From: Auxenochlorella pyrenoidosa | Taxonomy: Eukaryota > Chlorophyta > Trebouxiophyceae > Chlorellales > Chlorellaceae | Length of the DNA stretch: 22,500 nucleotides | Assembly (NCBI GenBank): GCA_001430745.1 | Contig: KQ482017.1 | Coordinates: 487,655-510,154, forward strand | Reading direction: 5' to 3' | Shown: in pieces, positions 8,022-18,980 of the stretch | How the letters are laid out: every line of letters begins with the position of its first letter | Numbering within the stretch: position 1 is the first letter of the stretch | Translations under genes and position numbers: made by a program | Notes under the pieces: generated by a model | Told to the model about the DNA's origin: nothing | The model's database searches: none | The model's input: the letters and a program-made list of their open reading frames with translations, nothing else

Positions 8022-11000
8022 TCACGGGCTGGCAGCGGGCGGCGGGGCCGCTGGCGCGACGTCCACGGAGATAATCCTGCCGGCAGAGGGCACGCCCCTG
8101 GTGGTGAGAGCCACCAACATGTACCTGCAAAGGGTAAGGGACGGGAGGGGAGCAAAGAAGGGCATCGCTGCTGTGTGTGTCGCGCACACGCCCCAGCAAT
8201 GCCTGGGGGCCAGGGGCCGGGCAGAAACAAAACATCTATTTGGAGCGCTGGCTGGGGCGTGGCCAGCGGGTCGCTAGGTCACGTCACCATGGCCGGCAGC
8301 TTCTGACTGGCAGGCCTTCCCCTGCTGCGCCCCTGGCCCATGCTGCCAGCTAAGCAAGCTCACAAGCCGGGCGGAAGCTTGTTGCCGGACACTGGAGTGC
8401 GGACAGACAGGGTGCCGTTGACATTGGAGGTGATGAGCAGCCACAGGGCGCGGGAGTCTGCACGAGGGCATGGAGGCAGACGGTGGGGTCTACGCAGCCG
8501 AATGGTGACAGCTTGTGCCTGGACAGCCAGGGCTCCGAGCATCAGCACCTGAACAATCGTCTCCTTGTGCCGCATGCCTGACCCCCCTCCCCCCCCCCCC
8601 CCGGCCTCCCCCCCCCAGCTCGCTCACCAAAAGGCATGGAGTGCGGGAAAAAGCCCCCCAACCCAACCCCTTCCTCACCAAAAGGCATGGAGTGCGTGAA
8701 TGCCCCCGTGCGCAGCAGCAGCACTCTGTCCACAGGGTCTGTAGAGGTGTAGCCCAGCCGCAGCACGTCCCCGGGGCGCATGGCCGCGGGGGCAGCCGTT
8801 ATCGCGGGACGCGGCCCCAGGCTCAGGTAGGGCGGGAAGAAGATCTCTGCAGTACCGTCATAAGTGACATCTGACCCGGCCACCATCACTCGGCAGTCGG
8901 GCAGCAGCAGCGCGACAGAGTGGTACATGCGGGGGCGCGCCATCTCCGCCAGGCTGCCGCGCGCGCTCCACGAGCCTGTGGGCGCGCCAGGGCCGGGCAG
9001 GATTGTATCGAGGATTGTGGTACAAGATTGTGTAAAAGATTGTGCCAGGCCGAGAAGGCGTCGCTTGCAGCCCAGCCTCCTCAAGGCACCGCCCCGCCCA
9101 GGCTGGAGCAGCACAAGGCGAGAGGGCAGGCAGGCGGCCAGGCAAAACCCGAACGCTTCAGGCTTGCAGGTGATGGGCCGGGCACCGCCAGCGGCTTGCG
9201 GGGAAAGGCACGCCCCAAGCCCCCGCATGCGCTGCCTCGGTACCGCACCCAGCAAGGGGCAAGCACCAGGCAGCCATTGGCATGGACGCAAGCGCCTGCA
9301 GCAGCTTGCTTAGAGGCCGCCTGCTGCTGCCGGTGCGCAGCGGCAGCGCCAGGCTGGGGTGCCGGCAAAGGGGGCTGTCGGCTCGCATGTTGCTGGCCGG
9401 CGGAGCAGCCCACCCTGGCCTGGGTCCTGCACCCACGCCCACGGGCGCACTCTGTCTCTCCGTCCATATTGGTTACGGCATTTAATTACTGCATGATTTA
9501 TAACTTACGCGTTGCCGGGTCGAAGATGACGGGCTCGTACACGGGGTCTGATGCAGAAGAGCAGCGCTCGTCGCAGTACAGGCTGGTGCCGTCCTTGAAG
9601 TCATACGTCATGCTCTCATCCTCGTTCCAGCCCTGCGTGCACAACAAATGATGGGTGTGCATTTAGCTGTCAATATAATATGCAAGGCTGGTGCCGCCCT
9701 CGAACCTGCAACATGCTGGGCGTGCGTTGAGATGTCATACGATCTGCAGGCGTGGCGGGCTGCAGGCAAAAAACGCACAATTGAGACCCAGCCCCTCGCC
9801 CGGCACCCGCACCGCAAGGCCGGCGCCAGCGCCATTGAAGATGCCAATAGTTCCATCGCACAGCACCACAGCGTCGCCCATGACGCGCCGGTGGGGCATG
9901 CTGCCCACGCGCTGCCACATGGCGGCCTCGCCGGCTGTCAGCTGCAGGAAGGCCCGGGGAATGCCAGCAGGGCGGCGTGGCGGGCTCCCTTCAAGGGTGA
10001 CGCTGCTGTGCGTGGAGCCAGGGGAGGCTGGGCAAGGCTGGATGCCAAGGCGCATCCACAGAGACCACAGCATCAGGCTTCAATCAGGCCATCCCCCTCC
10101 AGCATGCAAGCCCCTCACGTCAATGACGTGCGCCGCTGCTGACGCGGGCGTCTCCTGGGTGGCGTAATCCTCAGAGGTGCCCCCGGCAGCCAGCAGCTCC
10201 AGCCGGTCATAGGGGGGGTGCATGGGCAGCGGGATGCCGGCACCTACAATCGGGAGAACCGGGTGAGTGCGATTAGGGGTCTTTGATTACGCTTCCTTGC
10301 AGTGCCGCTCCCCGGTTGGCCCACAGAACAGGCAGCAGATCCGGTGCCAGCAAGGTACCCGCAGCACGCGCCCCTTGGAGCGCTGTGGCCACCCGCTACC
10401 GCTCTTGCTTGCGCGTGGTCACAGACTGTCTAACCGCAACGGAACTGGCTGCATGAGTGAGCCCCACCTGTCTGGGGGTAGCTCCAGGGCGGCCCCGGGC
10501 GGGACTCATAGCTAAAGCTCTTCTTCCACCGCTCGTGGCCTGCCTGGTCGTATCGCACCTGCAGGGGGGCAGGGGAGGGGGAGCCGGGGCTGTCGGCGTA
10601 GAGTTGAGGATCGGCTGGCCCCTGCTGCGCCTGCACAGGTGACGACGGGGCCTGTGTCCCAGGCTCCCTTGCAGCCATGGAACTCTGAAGCCCAAGCAAG
10701 AAAGCAGGACAGCCGGCGGCTCCAACACAGCACTCCAGGCCGCGCCTGCCAGCATCCCCGCCGGCCTGCTGGCGGCCCACACACACGCCAAGCAGCATCT
10801 GTAGGCGGGCCCCTGAACATTGCGACAGCCAGCGGGCGGGCGAGCCGCACCAGAAGCTTTCCAGAGGAGACTGCGAGGCCGCCGTCGGGCAGGAGCACTG
10901 CCACCGGGTAAGTGTTGATGGGGTGCGCGGCAGACAGCTGGTCCTGCATGTCCCACTTGTCGCCCGAAAAGGAGCTGCAAGAGCAAAAAAAGAAGGCAGG

Positions 11001-13547
11001 AATTGAGGATGGAAGACAGAAAAGGGCTGCGTGAGGGGCACTGCGCAGAAAGGAGGAGGGGTGAGAGGTGGGGTGGCAGGGTTCCGGCTGCAAGATGGCA
11101 AGACCTGCCGGCGGCTGTGGCACGCACCCAGGACGAGCCAGCCGCTACCGACAGCGCAGGGCGGGGAGGGGCAGGGCGGGGTTGCCTCACTCTGTGGCAG
11201 GGTCGTATATTTCGTACGAGGGGTTGTCCAGGGCGGGGTCGGCGTCTGGCGCCCGAGTGATGCCGTCGTACCCTGCAGCAGCCAGGCTTGCTTGTTTGAG
11301 CCTAAAGTCTGCCAGACAGTGTCGTGACAGCAACGGAACATGCGACACAGACCCTGTTGGGCTGTTTGTGGGACGCCGTCAGTGCACCACCGCCAGCGGG
11401 GCCCGCAGCCACAGAAGGGTGCAGCTTGATGCTGGTGCCCCGCTTTGCGCCCCGGTGAGCATCCGAGGGCCAGCGGAATGCGCTGCTGGGCGCTGCATGG
11501 CTTCACGCAAGCAGCAGCGCCTGCACACCACCCAGGCAGCAGCCAGGATGCACAACCCATGCGTCCGCTTGTTGCGCCCGGTGCGCCAACCAGGGGCCAC
11601 GTCCCTCTCGACCCCACCCAGCCACGGCTTGCCTGCATCCCCGGGGTCTGGCACGCCGCCGATGACCAGCACCCGGCCGTCTGGCAGGGTCAAGGGGGTG
11701 GGGTACCACCGAGCCGAGCTCATGCGCTGCCTGCTGACCGAGCGGTTGGAGTTTTCGTAGCGGCGGAACCTGCGGGGCGGAGCCGACGGCGCGCATGCTG
11801 ATGCGGGCAGCGTGTCCAGACAGGTAACACAAACAGACCAGAAGAGCATGGGGTGGCCACCCCGCGGATGGCTGCAGCGCACAGGCTGGAGCCGCTTGCA
11901 TGGAAACGCTCGGCCGGCAGCGCTTGCATGCGTTTGGGGCAGGATGCAACAGAGTGCACGTGCCACTGCAAAGCATCTGCATGAGGCGGGCGCAGGATGC
12001 AGTGCAGGCAGCAGCGCAGACGCGACAGCCCGAGCCGCAGACTGCGGGCCAGCGCCTGTGGGGCGGCCGACCAGGGCAGTCAACAGAGAGCTCGGAGCCA
12101 AAGAAGCAGGAGGAAACACCGGTCGCAGGCTCTTGCCATCTGAGGTCGGTCGGTTCGTCCCCGTGGCCTCCGAAGATCAGGACCTCATCCGACTTGGTAG
12201 TGACCTGGCCTGCAGCGCAAGCAGGCAGGGCGGCAGAAGCATTCGGGAACAATGTTCACTTCTTGCTACAAGGTTGGGCAAGCCCAAGTGGTGGCGGGGC
12301 GCGCAGAGCATTAGCGGCAGCGCCAGCCAGATGCCAGTTGTACTGGCACAGCTTGAATGTGCAGGGTGAAACCAGGTTGCGGCGGAGGGGCCGGGCATGC
12401 TGTGTGGCAGGCCGCTGCGCGCCGGGGTTCCGGGCAGCGGCCGCAGTGAAGCTCAAGAGTTAAGCTAGAGCGATGCGCCGGCGCCCACCAGAGCAGAATG
12501 CATTCTTGCAGTCGTGGATGCCGCAGTCTCCCAGCAGCGGCTCGAATGCCTTAGCCTTCGGGTCGTAGATGCTGGAGGGGAACATGCCCTGCGACTGGTC
12601 AGTGTCGGTCGACTGGCGGGCATGGGGGAGGGCGAGGCAGCGGGCAGTTAGGTGCGTGCTCAGCCTGCTGCAGCCGATGCCTGCCAGAGGGCCTGCGACA
12701 TAGCCGGGCCTCGCGTTCCTTTCCATAATTGCATGCCAATCGAGTGTTTTGTGGTGTGGGAGGCACCACAGGGATGAGGAGACACTTCTGCTGGTGGCAC
12801 TTTGGGCAGCGGTGAGGCCTCGTGGATGGCGGCAGCACCTGGCGGCAGCGGGCGGCACAGGCGCTCACCCCCCAGCCGATGACCCTGCCGTCCCTCATCA
12901 GATTTGCATGAATCATGATGCACCCTGTTGAGCCGCCGGGCTCCCAGGAGCCTGCAAGACAGGTGTGCATGATCGTGTCAGGGCTGCAGGGTGGCAAGGG
13001 ACCGCCCGGCAGAGGCGGCAGAGGCGGCAGCGGGCTTGGCGGAACAGTCGTGGAAGCCCGCGGCGCCCCATAGCAGAAGAGCTGATTGAAAAACTCAGAT
13101 GTCAGGCAGCCAGCATGCAGCATTCCAGGGTTGCAAGCGCGAGCACATTTGCGGCAGCTGCGTGCATCACAGGAGCCGGCTGCCCCGCCGATACCTTTGC
13201 CGCCCATGGGCAGGAAGGTGCCACCGGGCAGAGCCGCTTTGCTCTCCGCTGAAGGTGCAGGTGCGCCACCATTATCCTCGGCCAGTAGGCGCAGCGAGGA
13301 GAGCCGCTCCTGTCAGGGAAAGCGCGTGTGGTGAGGTACTGCCGGAGCGGCCGAGTCTCGCAACCGACACGGCTCTTTGCTTGCAATTCAGCGATCTGAC
13401 TGTACTAGAAGCGGTTTAAGGGCGGCAAACAGCAGCCGCGACCCTCACCTGCCCGAGCGCACTAAGCGGCAAGCGGGCCGCCTCGCCAAGCGAGTTTGTG
13501 AGGGCGAGTACAGCTGTATATATGAGTAAGAGCTTGTGTGTTGCCAT
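8022..13547 (-). CDS. secreted glyoxal oxidase / galactose-oxidase-type copper radical oxidase, 14 exons
   Basis: Exons in coding order: 13449-13547, 12869-13309, 12489-12612, 12137-12209, 11618-11769, 11191-11272, 10851-10974, 10468-10558, 10119-10243, 9813-9941, 9509-9632, 8679-8975, 8364-8577, 8022-8124; about 725 residues. The start MATHKLLLIYTAVLALTNS is a clear signal peptide. A Cys-rich then Pro-rich segment follows. The catalytic part begins at GSWEPGGSTGCIMIHANL, the usual first blade of this family, and runs through repeated LPDGRV/IGG kelch blades to a DUF1929-like C-terminal domain (PPGLYMLVALTTRGVPS). All five residues needed by galactose oxidase can be matched: Cys in NAFCSG (about 220), Tyr in SARWYP (about 268), Tyr-His in PRMYHS (about 539-540) and His in FTHSMP (about 616). 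The Cys and first Tyr would form the thioether radical cofactor. These enzymes oxidise aldehydes or alcohols to give H2O2 outside the cell. One intron needs a GC donor, and one donor is duplicated. Confidence 0.93.
8581..8617. repeat. C-rich homopolymer tract
   Basis: Runs of C broken by CGGCCT on the plus strand fall within the oxidase intron that precedes exon 13. In the sense direction this is a poly-G run, unusual so near a splice acceptor. Confidence 0.85.
8623..8696. repeat. 23-bp direct repeat carrying a splice donor
   Basis: The same 23 bases occur at 8623-8645 and 8674-8696, exactly 51 bp apart. On the minus strand each reads CGCACTCCATGCCTTTTG then GTGAG, that is, the end of oxidase exon 12 plus its donor. 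The 51-nt spacing keeps the reading frame. Confidence 0.95.
9001..9046. repeat. GATTGT tandem repeat, four units
   Basis: GATTGT begins at 9001, 9013, 9026 and 9038 with short A/G-rich spacers. It lies in the oxidase intron 8976-9508. Confidence 0.85.
10405..10447. repeat. dispersed hairpin repeat, copy C
   Basis: It contains GACTGTCTAACCGCAACGGA (10424-10443) after a CTTGCTTG lead. The right arm is diverged. It lies in the oxidase intron 10244-10467. Confidence 0.7.
11287..11354. repeat. dispersed hairpin repeat, copy B
   Basis: GCTTGTTTGAGC and AAGTCTG open the copy and CAACGGAACATGCGACACAG closes it. About 10 extra bases are inserted in the left arm compared with copy A. It lies in the oxidase intron 11273-11617. 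Confidence 0.8.
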
Positions 13548-14535
13548 CAGACATGCGATAACCGCGCAGGCCGCTTGGGGGGAACAAGGCACGCCGCCCT
13601 CTCGTGGCCCCCGGCCGCTAGGAGCAGCGCCGTTTTCCTAATTATGCTGGACGAAGTGAACAAGGGCGATCGGAGCGTTAGGTTGCGGCAGTCCTTGCAA
13701 TCCTAGCTGGCGCCGCATGCGTAGCGCAGGCACCGCCCCTGCAGGTGTCCCCTCTGCCTGGCACACTGTTTCCAAGCTTAGTTGTAAGGCAGGCCAGTCG
13801 CAGTTATCGATGCAATTGGATGGGAAGGTTGGCACTCGAATGGCCTCAATGCATGCGCCAGCTGAGTGTCCCAGCGTTGGGACACGCGTGGGTTCACCCA
13901 TGCTCGCCAGGGCTGACCACCTTGCTTGTTTGCTTGTTTGGGCTTCAAGTCTGTCTATCCGCAACGGAACTTGCGACACAGACCCCCAAGAGACAGCTTG
14001 GGGCTGGGGAGAAAAAAAAGGGGGGGGGGACAGGGTACAAGGGGACGCAGGGGAGTCCGAAGCTCATACTGTACACAAAACGGGTCAGGTGGGGGGTGTG
14101 TGGGTTTGCAGGGGGTGGGCTGTGGGTGGTGGGTACGGGGGATGTGTCGCCCAGAGCGGAGGTGGCCTCCTGCCACAGGCGGCGGCAGGCGGCAGCAAAG
14201 CTGGCTAGGTGAGGGGGCCACCTACCACTGCCAACTGCTGCAGCCTGGAGGGGGCTCCTGCATGGTACCCAAGTCTGTTTAAAGCGTGTGCGAGCCTAAA
14301 TCCTGAATCTTGCATTCAGTTCTTTTTACCAGAGCGTGTCAAAGTTGGAAGGGGCGCCGTGTCGGCGTACAGCAGCAATCTGGGGTAGGCGATGTCACAG
14401 GTACTGAAGAGCAGCCAGAGGAGCGGTACGCATTCGCGACAGCTGTGCGCAATAGTCACTGAGCATGGTCTGTAATACATCAGGTGAGAGGGGGAACCTA
14501 TGACTGCGGTGTGAAGCTGAAAGTCGTGAACGCTG
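13548..14535. other. intergenic region upstream of the oxidase
   Basis: The 988-bp gap holds the oxidase promoter and leader and the 3' region of the PP4R1-like gene. No convincing gene was found on either strand. It carries one clear copy of the dispersed hairpin repeat, a poly-A/poly-G run near 14014-14030, a G/T-rich stretch (about 14085-14150) and a partial repeat-like piece (AAGTCTGTTTAAA) near 14274. Confidence 0.6.
13930..13985. repeat. dispersed hairpin repeat, copy A (best preserved)
   Basis: Nested inverted repeats are present: GTCTGT (13949-13954) with ACAGAC (13978-13983), and CGCAA (13960-13964) with TTGCG (13971-13975), around a CGGAAC loop. A TTGTTTGGGC lead is shared with copy B. 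Confidence 0.85.
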
Positions 14536-15638
14536 TCACCCGCTGCAGTGCTGCATGCTGGAGCGGCCCGGTGGCTGCCCCTCGCGTCTGCCGCTGCTGC
14601 CGCTGCCGCTGCCGTGCACACTGGACAGCCACTGCCCAACTCCTGCCTTGGGCAGGGCCGGACTGCCGGCTGCTGCGTGCAGCTGCAGGCCTGCCTTGAG
14701 CTTGGATGCCAGCTGGCCCATGGTCGGCACAGCGGCAGCATCTGCCCGACCTGCAGGCGCTCTGGATAGCGCAATGCGGCCTGCTACAGCTGCGACTCCT
14801 GCTGCGCCTGCTGTCGCGGCTGCAGCACCCAGCGATGAGGGCGCTGCCGACAGGCCAGTGGCTGCCCGGCTCGCAGGGTGCTGCTGAGCGGGAAGGGCAG
14901 CGCGCTTGGCGCTGCCTGCTGGTGAGGGGCGGCTGAGCTTGCACGGCCCCACCGCCGCCAGCACTGCTGCCTTGGCAGGCGGCACCGCCGGTACTGCTGC
15001 TGCTGCTGGCCGCCCGAGCCTACTGCTGCCACTGCTGCCGGTAAAGGTGTGGCGATGCGGCACGGTGGCCTCTTCGTCGCTGCCTGATCCATCCCCTGCA
15101 GCGCCCTGCGAGTGTGGCCGTGTCGGTGGTGACAGCCGCCGTGGAGCAAAGCCAAGGCTTCTGTTCCCGCTGCCTATGGCGCTGGTGGGGCTGCCGGGGC
15201 TGCTGCCAGTGCCCACCGCGCCTGCAGATGCAGAGCGCAGCGCGCCCGCAGCCGCGCCCTTGTCACGCCGCGCATCTGTGCCGTCGGAGGCGCTGCGGTG
15301 GTGACCCCCTGCCACTGCGGCTGCCACTTCCTGCGCCCTGACCCTGACCGCCAGGCCGGGCGCCACAGGTGGCGACGACCGCGCGCCCCTGCTGCCGCCC
15401 CCCGGTGTGCTGGCTCCAGAGCTGCTGCCGCCGCCACGTGTGCCATGCAGCTGCAGCGCCAGCCTGGAGCTCCCAGGGTGCAGCTGTTCGCTGTAGGCTG
15501 CAATGTCGGCCCTGACCCTGCATCGGGCAAGCGCGGGGTGTTGCATGTTTACGGCCCTAGGGTCAAGCAGTAGAGTAGTCACCAACAGCGTCGGCGGTGG
15601 TGGCGGCAATGATGCAAAGAAATCGCCAGCGAGCTGTG

Positions 15639-15689
<51 letters not shown>

Positions 15690-18600
15690 CTCAACGCCCA
15701 GCTGTCACACGTCACCCCCGGCACCCACTTCTCCAGGGCTTCCGGGTCCAGCACAAAGTCGCGCTCCGCCTCTGCCCGCGCCGCATCCGCCGCCTCAAAC
15801 GCCTTGACCTCGGCCGGGCTGCTCTCCAGCGCGCCGCACGACATGCGCACCGGCAGGCGCTTGAACTCCTCGTTTGCCTGCACCAGCCAGGCAAGCGGTC
15901 ACCATTGACAGGGCGACGGCCCTCACTGCCGCGAGGCTGTATGTTGGGCTGCTGACGCATGTTGAGGCATGCCGGAGCAGCACGCCGGTGGGGCCAGCTG
16001 CGTGCACACACCTGCTGCCCATACTGCAAAGTGCGCGACTGCGCGAGGTGCACGCGCACAGCAGCGCACGCCAGCGCGGGTTCCGCCGGCACGCACCCCG
16101 GCCCCCAGCTCACCCTGCGCGCGGCCTGGCACACGTCCGAGTCGCCATCCGTGATCAGGTGGCTCATCGCACTGTTCAGCCGCTCCAGCAGATGCACGTC
16201 GTCCGGCAGGGCCACCGCCTGCTTCAGCGCCGGCATGGCGGCTGCCAGGTGCAGCCGCACGTTTGCCACGGGGTCGTATGCCAGTGACAGGACGGGCTCG
16301 AGCAGGTGAGCCTGCAGAGGTGGCGGGATGCAAACCAGAAAGGTGGTGTGAAGCAAGCCTGGCATGATTCTGTGGGAGGTCATGGGCCGGTCACCCAGCA
16401 GCAGCCGCAGGGAAGCACTGCGGGAAGAGGCGGCTCAGCTTGCGACCGTGGCGAGCAGTGGAGCGTGCCAGCAGGCAAGGGCGCCTGGCCTGCGCAGGTG
16501 CATGCACCCATGGCGGCAGCCGAGTGCAAGGCCGCTCCCAGCTAAGTCCTGCGCTGCCCTGGGCTTCTGCCTGTCCTAGTTCACTTCCAGTCCTTGCTGC
16601 CTGCCATGCACAAGGCTTCCCACCTTCATAAACTTGGTGCTGAAGAGCTGCTGCGCATGCCGGCAGAAGTCAATAAATACCAGCCGCTGGCGGAAGCGCT
16701 TGGACTGCGGGGAGAGCGCAGCAGCGTCCATCAGCGCACCCAGAGTCATGGGCAGACCATGCACCACTCCAGTGGCCTTGACACAGACACTGCATGACGC
16801 CCTATGCTGCACAGGATGGACAAGGCGGGAAATTCGAGCCCCACTGCCGCACCTGCCCAAAATCGTGAATTAGTCTCGAGTAGAGGGCGGAGCGAGCGGC
16901 TGGCCGCCGCTGCGCGCGCCAGATGGCGGCGGCCGCCGCCGCCGCCGCAGCGTGCACAGCGGCCGCACCTTCTGACATGTACTTGAGAGCTAGCGGCAGG
17001 AAGCGGTCGTGCAGCTGCTCCCCAGTGAAGAAGGCAGGAAAGGCGGCTATGGCGTGCAGCAGCGCCAGCTGCAGCCGCCAGCTGTACCCGCTCGCAGCCT
17101 CCAAGCGCAGCAGCGGCTCGATAAAGGGCGCGCACGTCTTGCCTCGCTGCTCCTCCGCGGCTGTCGTCGCCGCGGCTGCCAGGGCCAGCGCCGCCGGGGA
17201 GGTGGCCGCCCCGGGGCGCACCGCGGCGGCAGCCAGCACTGGCAGGGGCCCCACAAACTGCTCCAACACCTCTGGCAGCCTGCCCAGCAGTGTGGCCTGC
17301 ACCGCCTGGCGCTCATCCTGCAGCAGGGCTGCCACCGGCTGGCGCAGGTACTGGCAGCAGCGGTCCTTGCCCAGTGCTGCCGCGACATCTGGCAGCGCTG
17401 CCGCCATGGCCAGCCGGACCTCGGGGTCGCCGTCGGAGGCCAGGCGCAGCAGCGTGTCGTGCAGGTGGGAGCCGTAGCGGCGCGCCGTGCCGGCGCGCAG
17501 CATGGCGGGCAGGGAGGCGGCGCAGGCGAGGCGCGTGGCGGGGTCGTGCCGCCAGGCCAGGCCGCGGAAGCAGGCCAGGCAGGCATTCACGTTGGCGTCC
17601 CCCTCCATGTCGGGCACGAGGTGGCTCATCAGGGGGCCAAAGGCGGCCGCCAGGCTGCGGTGCACCTCTGCATGATGGTCCAGTTCCTTGCACTGGGCCA
17701 GCAGCAGCTGCAGGGCCCGGGAGCGGCGCAGGTCGGGCGGCAGCAGCTCCACAGCGGCCGCGAGCGACCGCCATGCGGCTGCGCGCACCAGAGCCTGCAG
17801 CACGGGCAGCATGCTTTGGGCGTCAGGTCGTAGAGGAAGGGAGGGGCGAGCTTTGTGTGCAGGCGCATCCACCTAGGCTCCCCCCTGTATAGTGCTTGGC
17901 GCCAGGCAAGCCTTAGATATCAGCATCTGACAGCCAGAGCGGCCAACTGCAATTGTCTAGGCTCATGCCCATGCCACCCTCCCATCCCTGTGGCACCCTG
18001 CCTCACCTCCTCGTCCTCTAGCAGGCCCAGCACATCCTCCAATACCGCTGCCACAGCGCGCCCATCCGCCTTGGCAGCCGCTGCTGCGGCCAGCGCGGGC
18101 AGCTGCTGGCACGCCGCATGCCGGACCTGCCACTCTGTGTCTGCGCACAGCAAGCTAGCCAGGCGCAGCACGTCGCGCTGCAGGTCCTCAGCACCCACAT
18201 AAGGCGCTGCAGCACCCAGCAGCTCGCAGCCGAGGCATCGCTCCCGCAGCTCGCGGCCGCTGGCGCTGCAGCGCTCTGCCACCACCGGCAGCACACGGCT
18301 GTGCACTGTCGCGGGCTCCATGGCCGCGCACACCTCGCCTAAACAGGCCAGCCAGGCAGCCTGCGTTGCTGTGTGCATGCTGCCTGCATCGTTGGCCCCC
18401 GCCAATGCCAGCGGAAGGATGGCATCTGCGAGGTCAGCCGCTGGCAGCAGGCGCTCGCGCGCCAGCGTCCCAAACGCCGCCGCCGCCGCCAGCTGCCCCT
18501 CCTCATCTAGCCTGTGGACCACATCTGCAAGGCAGCGCGACACAGCGGTCCACGCGCCGCGCCCCGCCGCACGCACCAGCCCCGGCAGGTTGCACACCAC

Positions 18601-18980
18601 AGCCAGCTCTTGCAGCTCCTCCCCGCCGCTGAGGTACAGCTGTGCGCGCTCCAAATCGCTCAGGCCTTCTGCCACCTGCGTGCACGGACGCAGGAGGGGA
18701 GGAATGGTTTTGGCCGTGCAGGCAGGCGGGAGGCGGGCGGCCGCTGCCCCGCTGGAAAAGGTGGGCTCCGATCGGCCGCCAGCTGCGCTGCGGCCTTCAT
18801 TCCAATCAAGCGGCCTCGACCGCTCAGTAAGGCGGTGTGCGCGGAGGTCAAACCGCGGTTGCGCACCGTGAAGCGCTGGATGTCCTCTAGAGTCACGGCG
18901 ACATCTTCGAAGGCACGATTGGCCTCCCCAGCCTCTGCGGCCACGGCCAGCGAGCCGGGGGGCGCCGCGGCCGCGGCCAT
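14536..18980 (-). CDS. PP4R1-like HEAT-repeat phosphatase regulatory protein, 7 exons
   Basis: Exons in coding order: 18867-18980, 18007-18675, 16853-17794 (may begin as far up as 17872), 16624-16704, 16114-16311, about 15690-15877, about 14536-15517. About 1,057 residues result. The sequence is a ladder of helical HEAT repeats, for example HDTLLRLASDGDPEVRLAMA, QPVAALLQDERQAVQ and LSLAYDPVANVRLHLAAAMP, with RQRLVFIDFCRHAQQLF in exon 4. The DPEVRLxxA and DPVxNVRLxLA signatures match regulatory subunit 1 of protein phosphatase 4 and relatives of the PP2A scaffold, which bind the catalytic subunit in cytosol and nucleus. The start ATG (18980) precedes an Ala-rich leader. The last exon encodes about 326 residues of Ala/Ser/Gly/Pro low complexity, probably disordered. 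Its junction with exon 6 works in frame only with a GC donor at the CA repeat (15690) among the sites I could find. PP4R1 itself versus another HEAT regulator is not settled. Confidence 0.78.
15641..15687. repeat. (CA)n microsatellite
   Basis: About 23 perfect CA units run without interruption. They lie at the 5' end of the last intron of the PP4R1-like gene, where in the sense direction they read (TG)n directly after the candidate donor. Confidence 0.98.

Noticed and set aside
13717..14282. plus-strand open frames in the gap upstream of the oxidase
   Set aside because: They run through the dispersed repeat and the A/G homopolymers. They have non-ATG starts or no coding pattern.
15536..15687. 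Cys-Val repeat peptide at the start of a minus-strand open frame
   Set aside because: It is the (TG)n microsatellite read through from a GTG codon. It lies in the intron before the last PP4R1-like exon.
16923..17892. plus-strand open frames of 184-274 codons opposite the HEAT-repeat exon
   Set aside because: They are shadows of exon 16853-17794. The Gln/Arg/Ala-rich translations have no repeat or motif structure.
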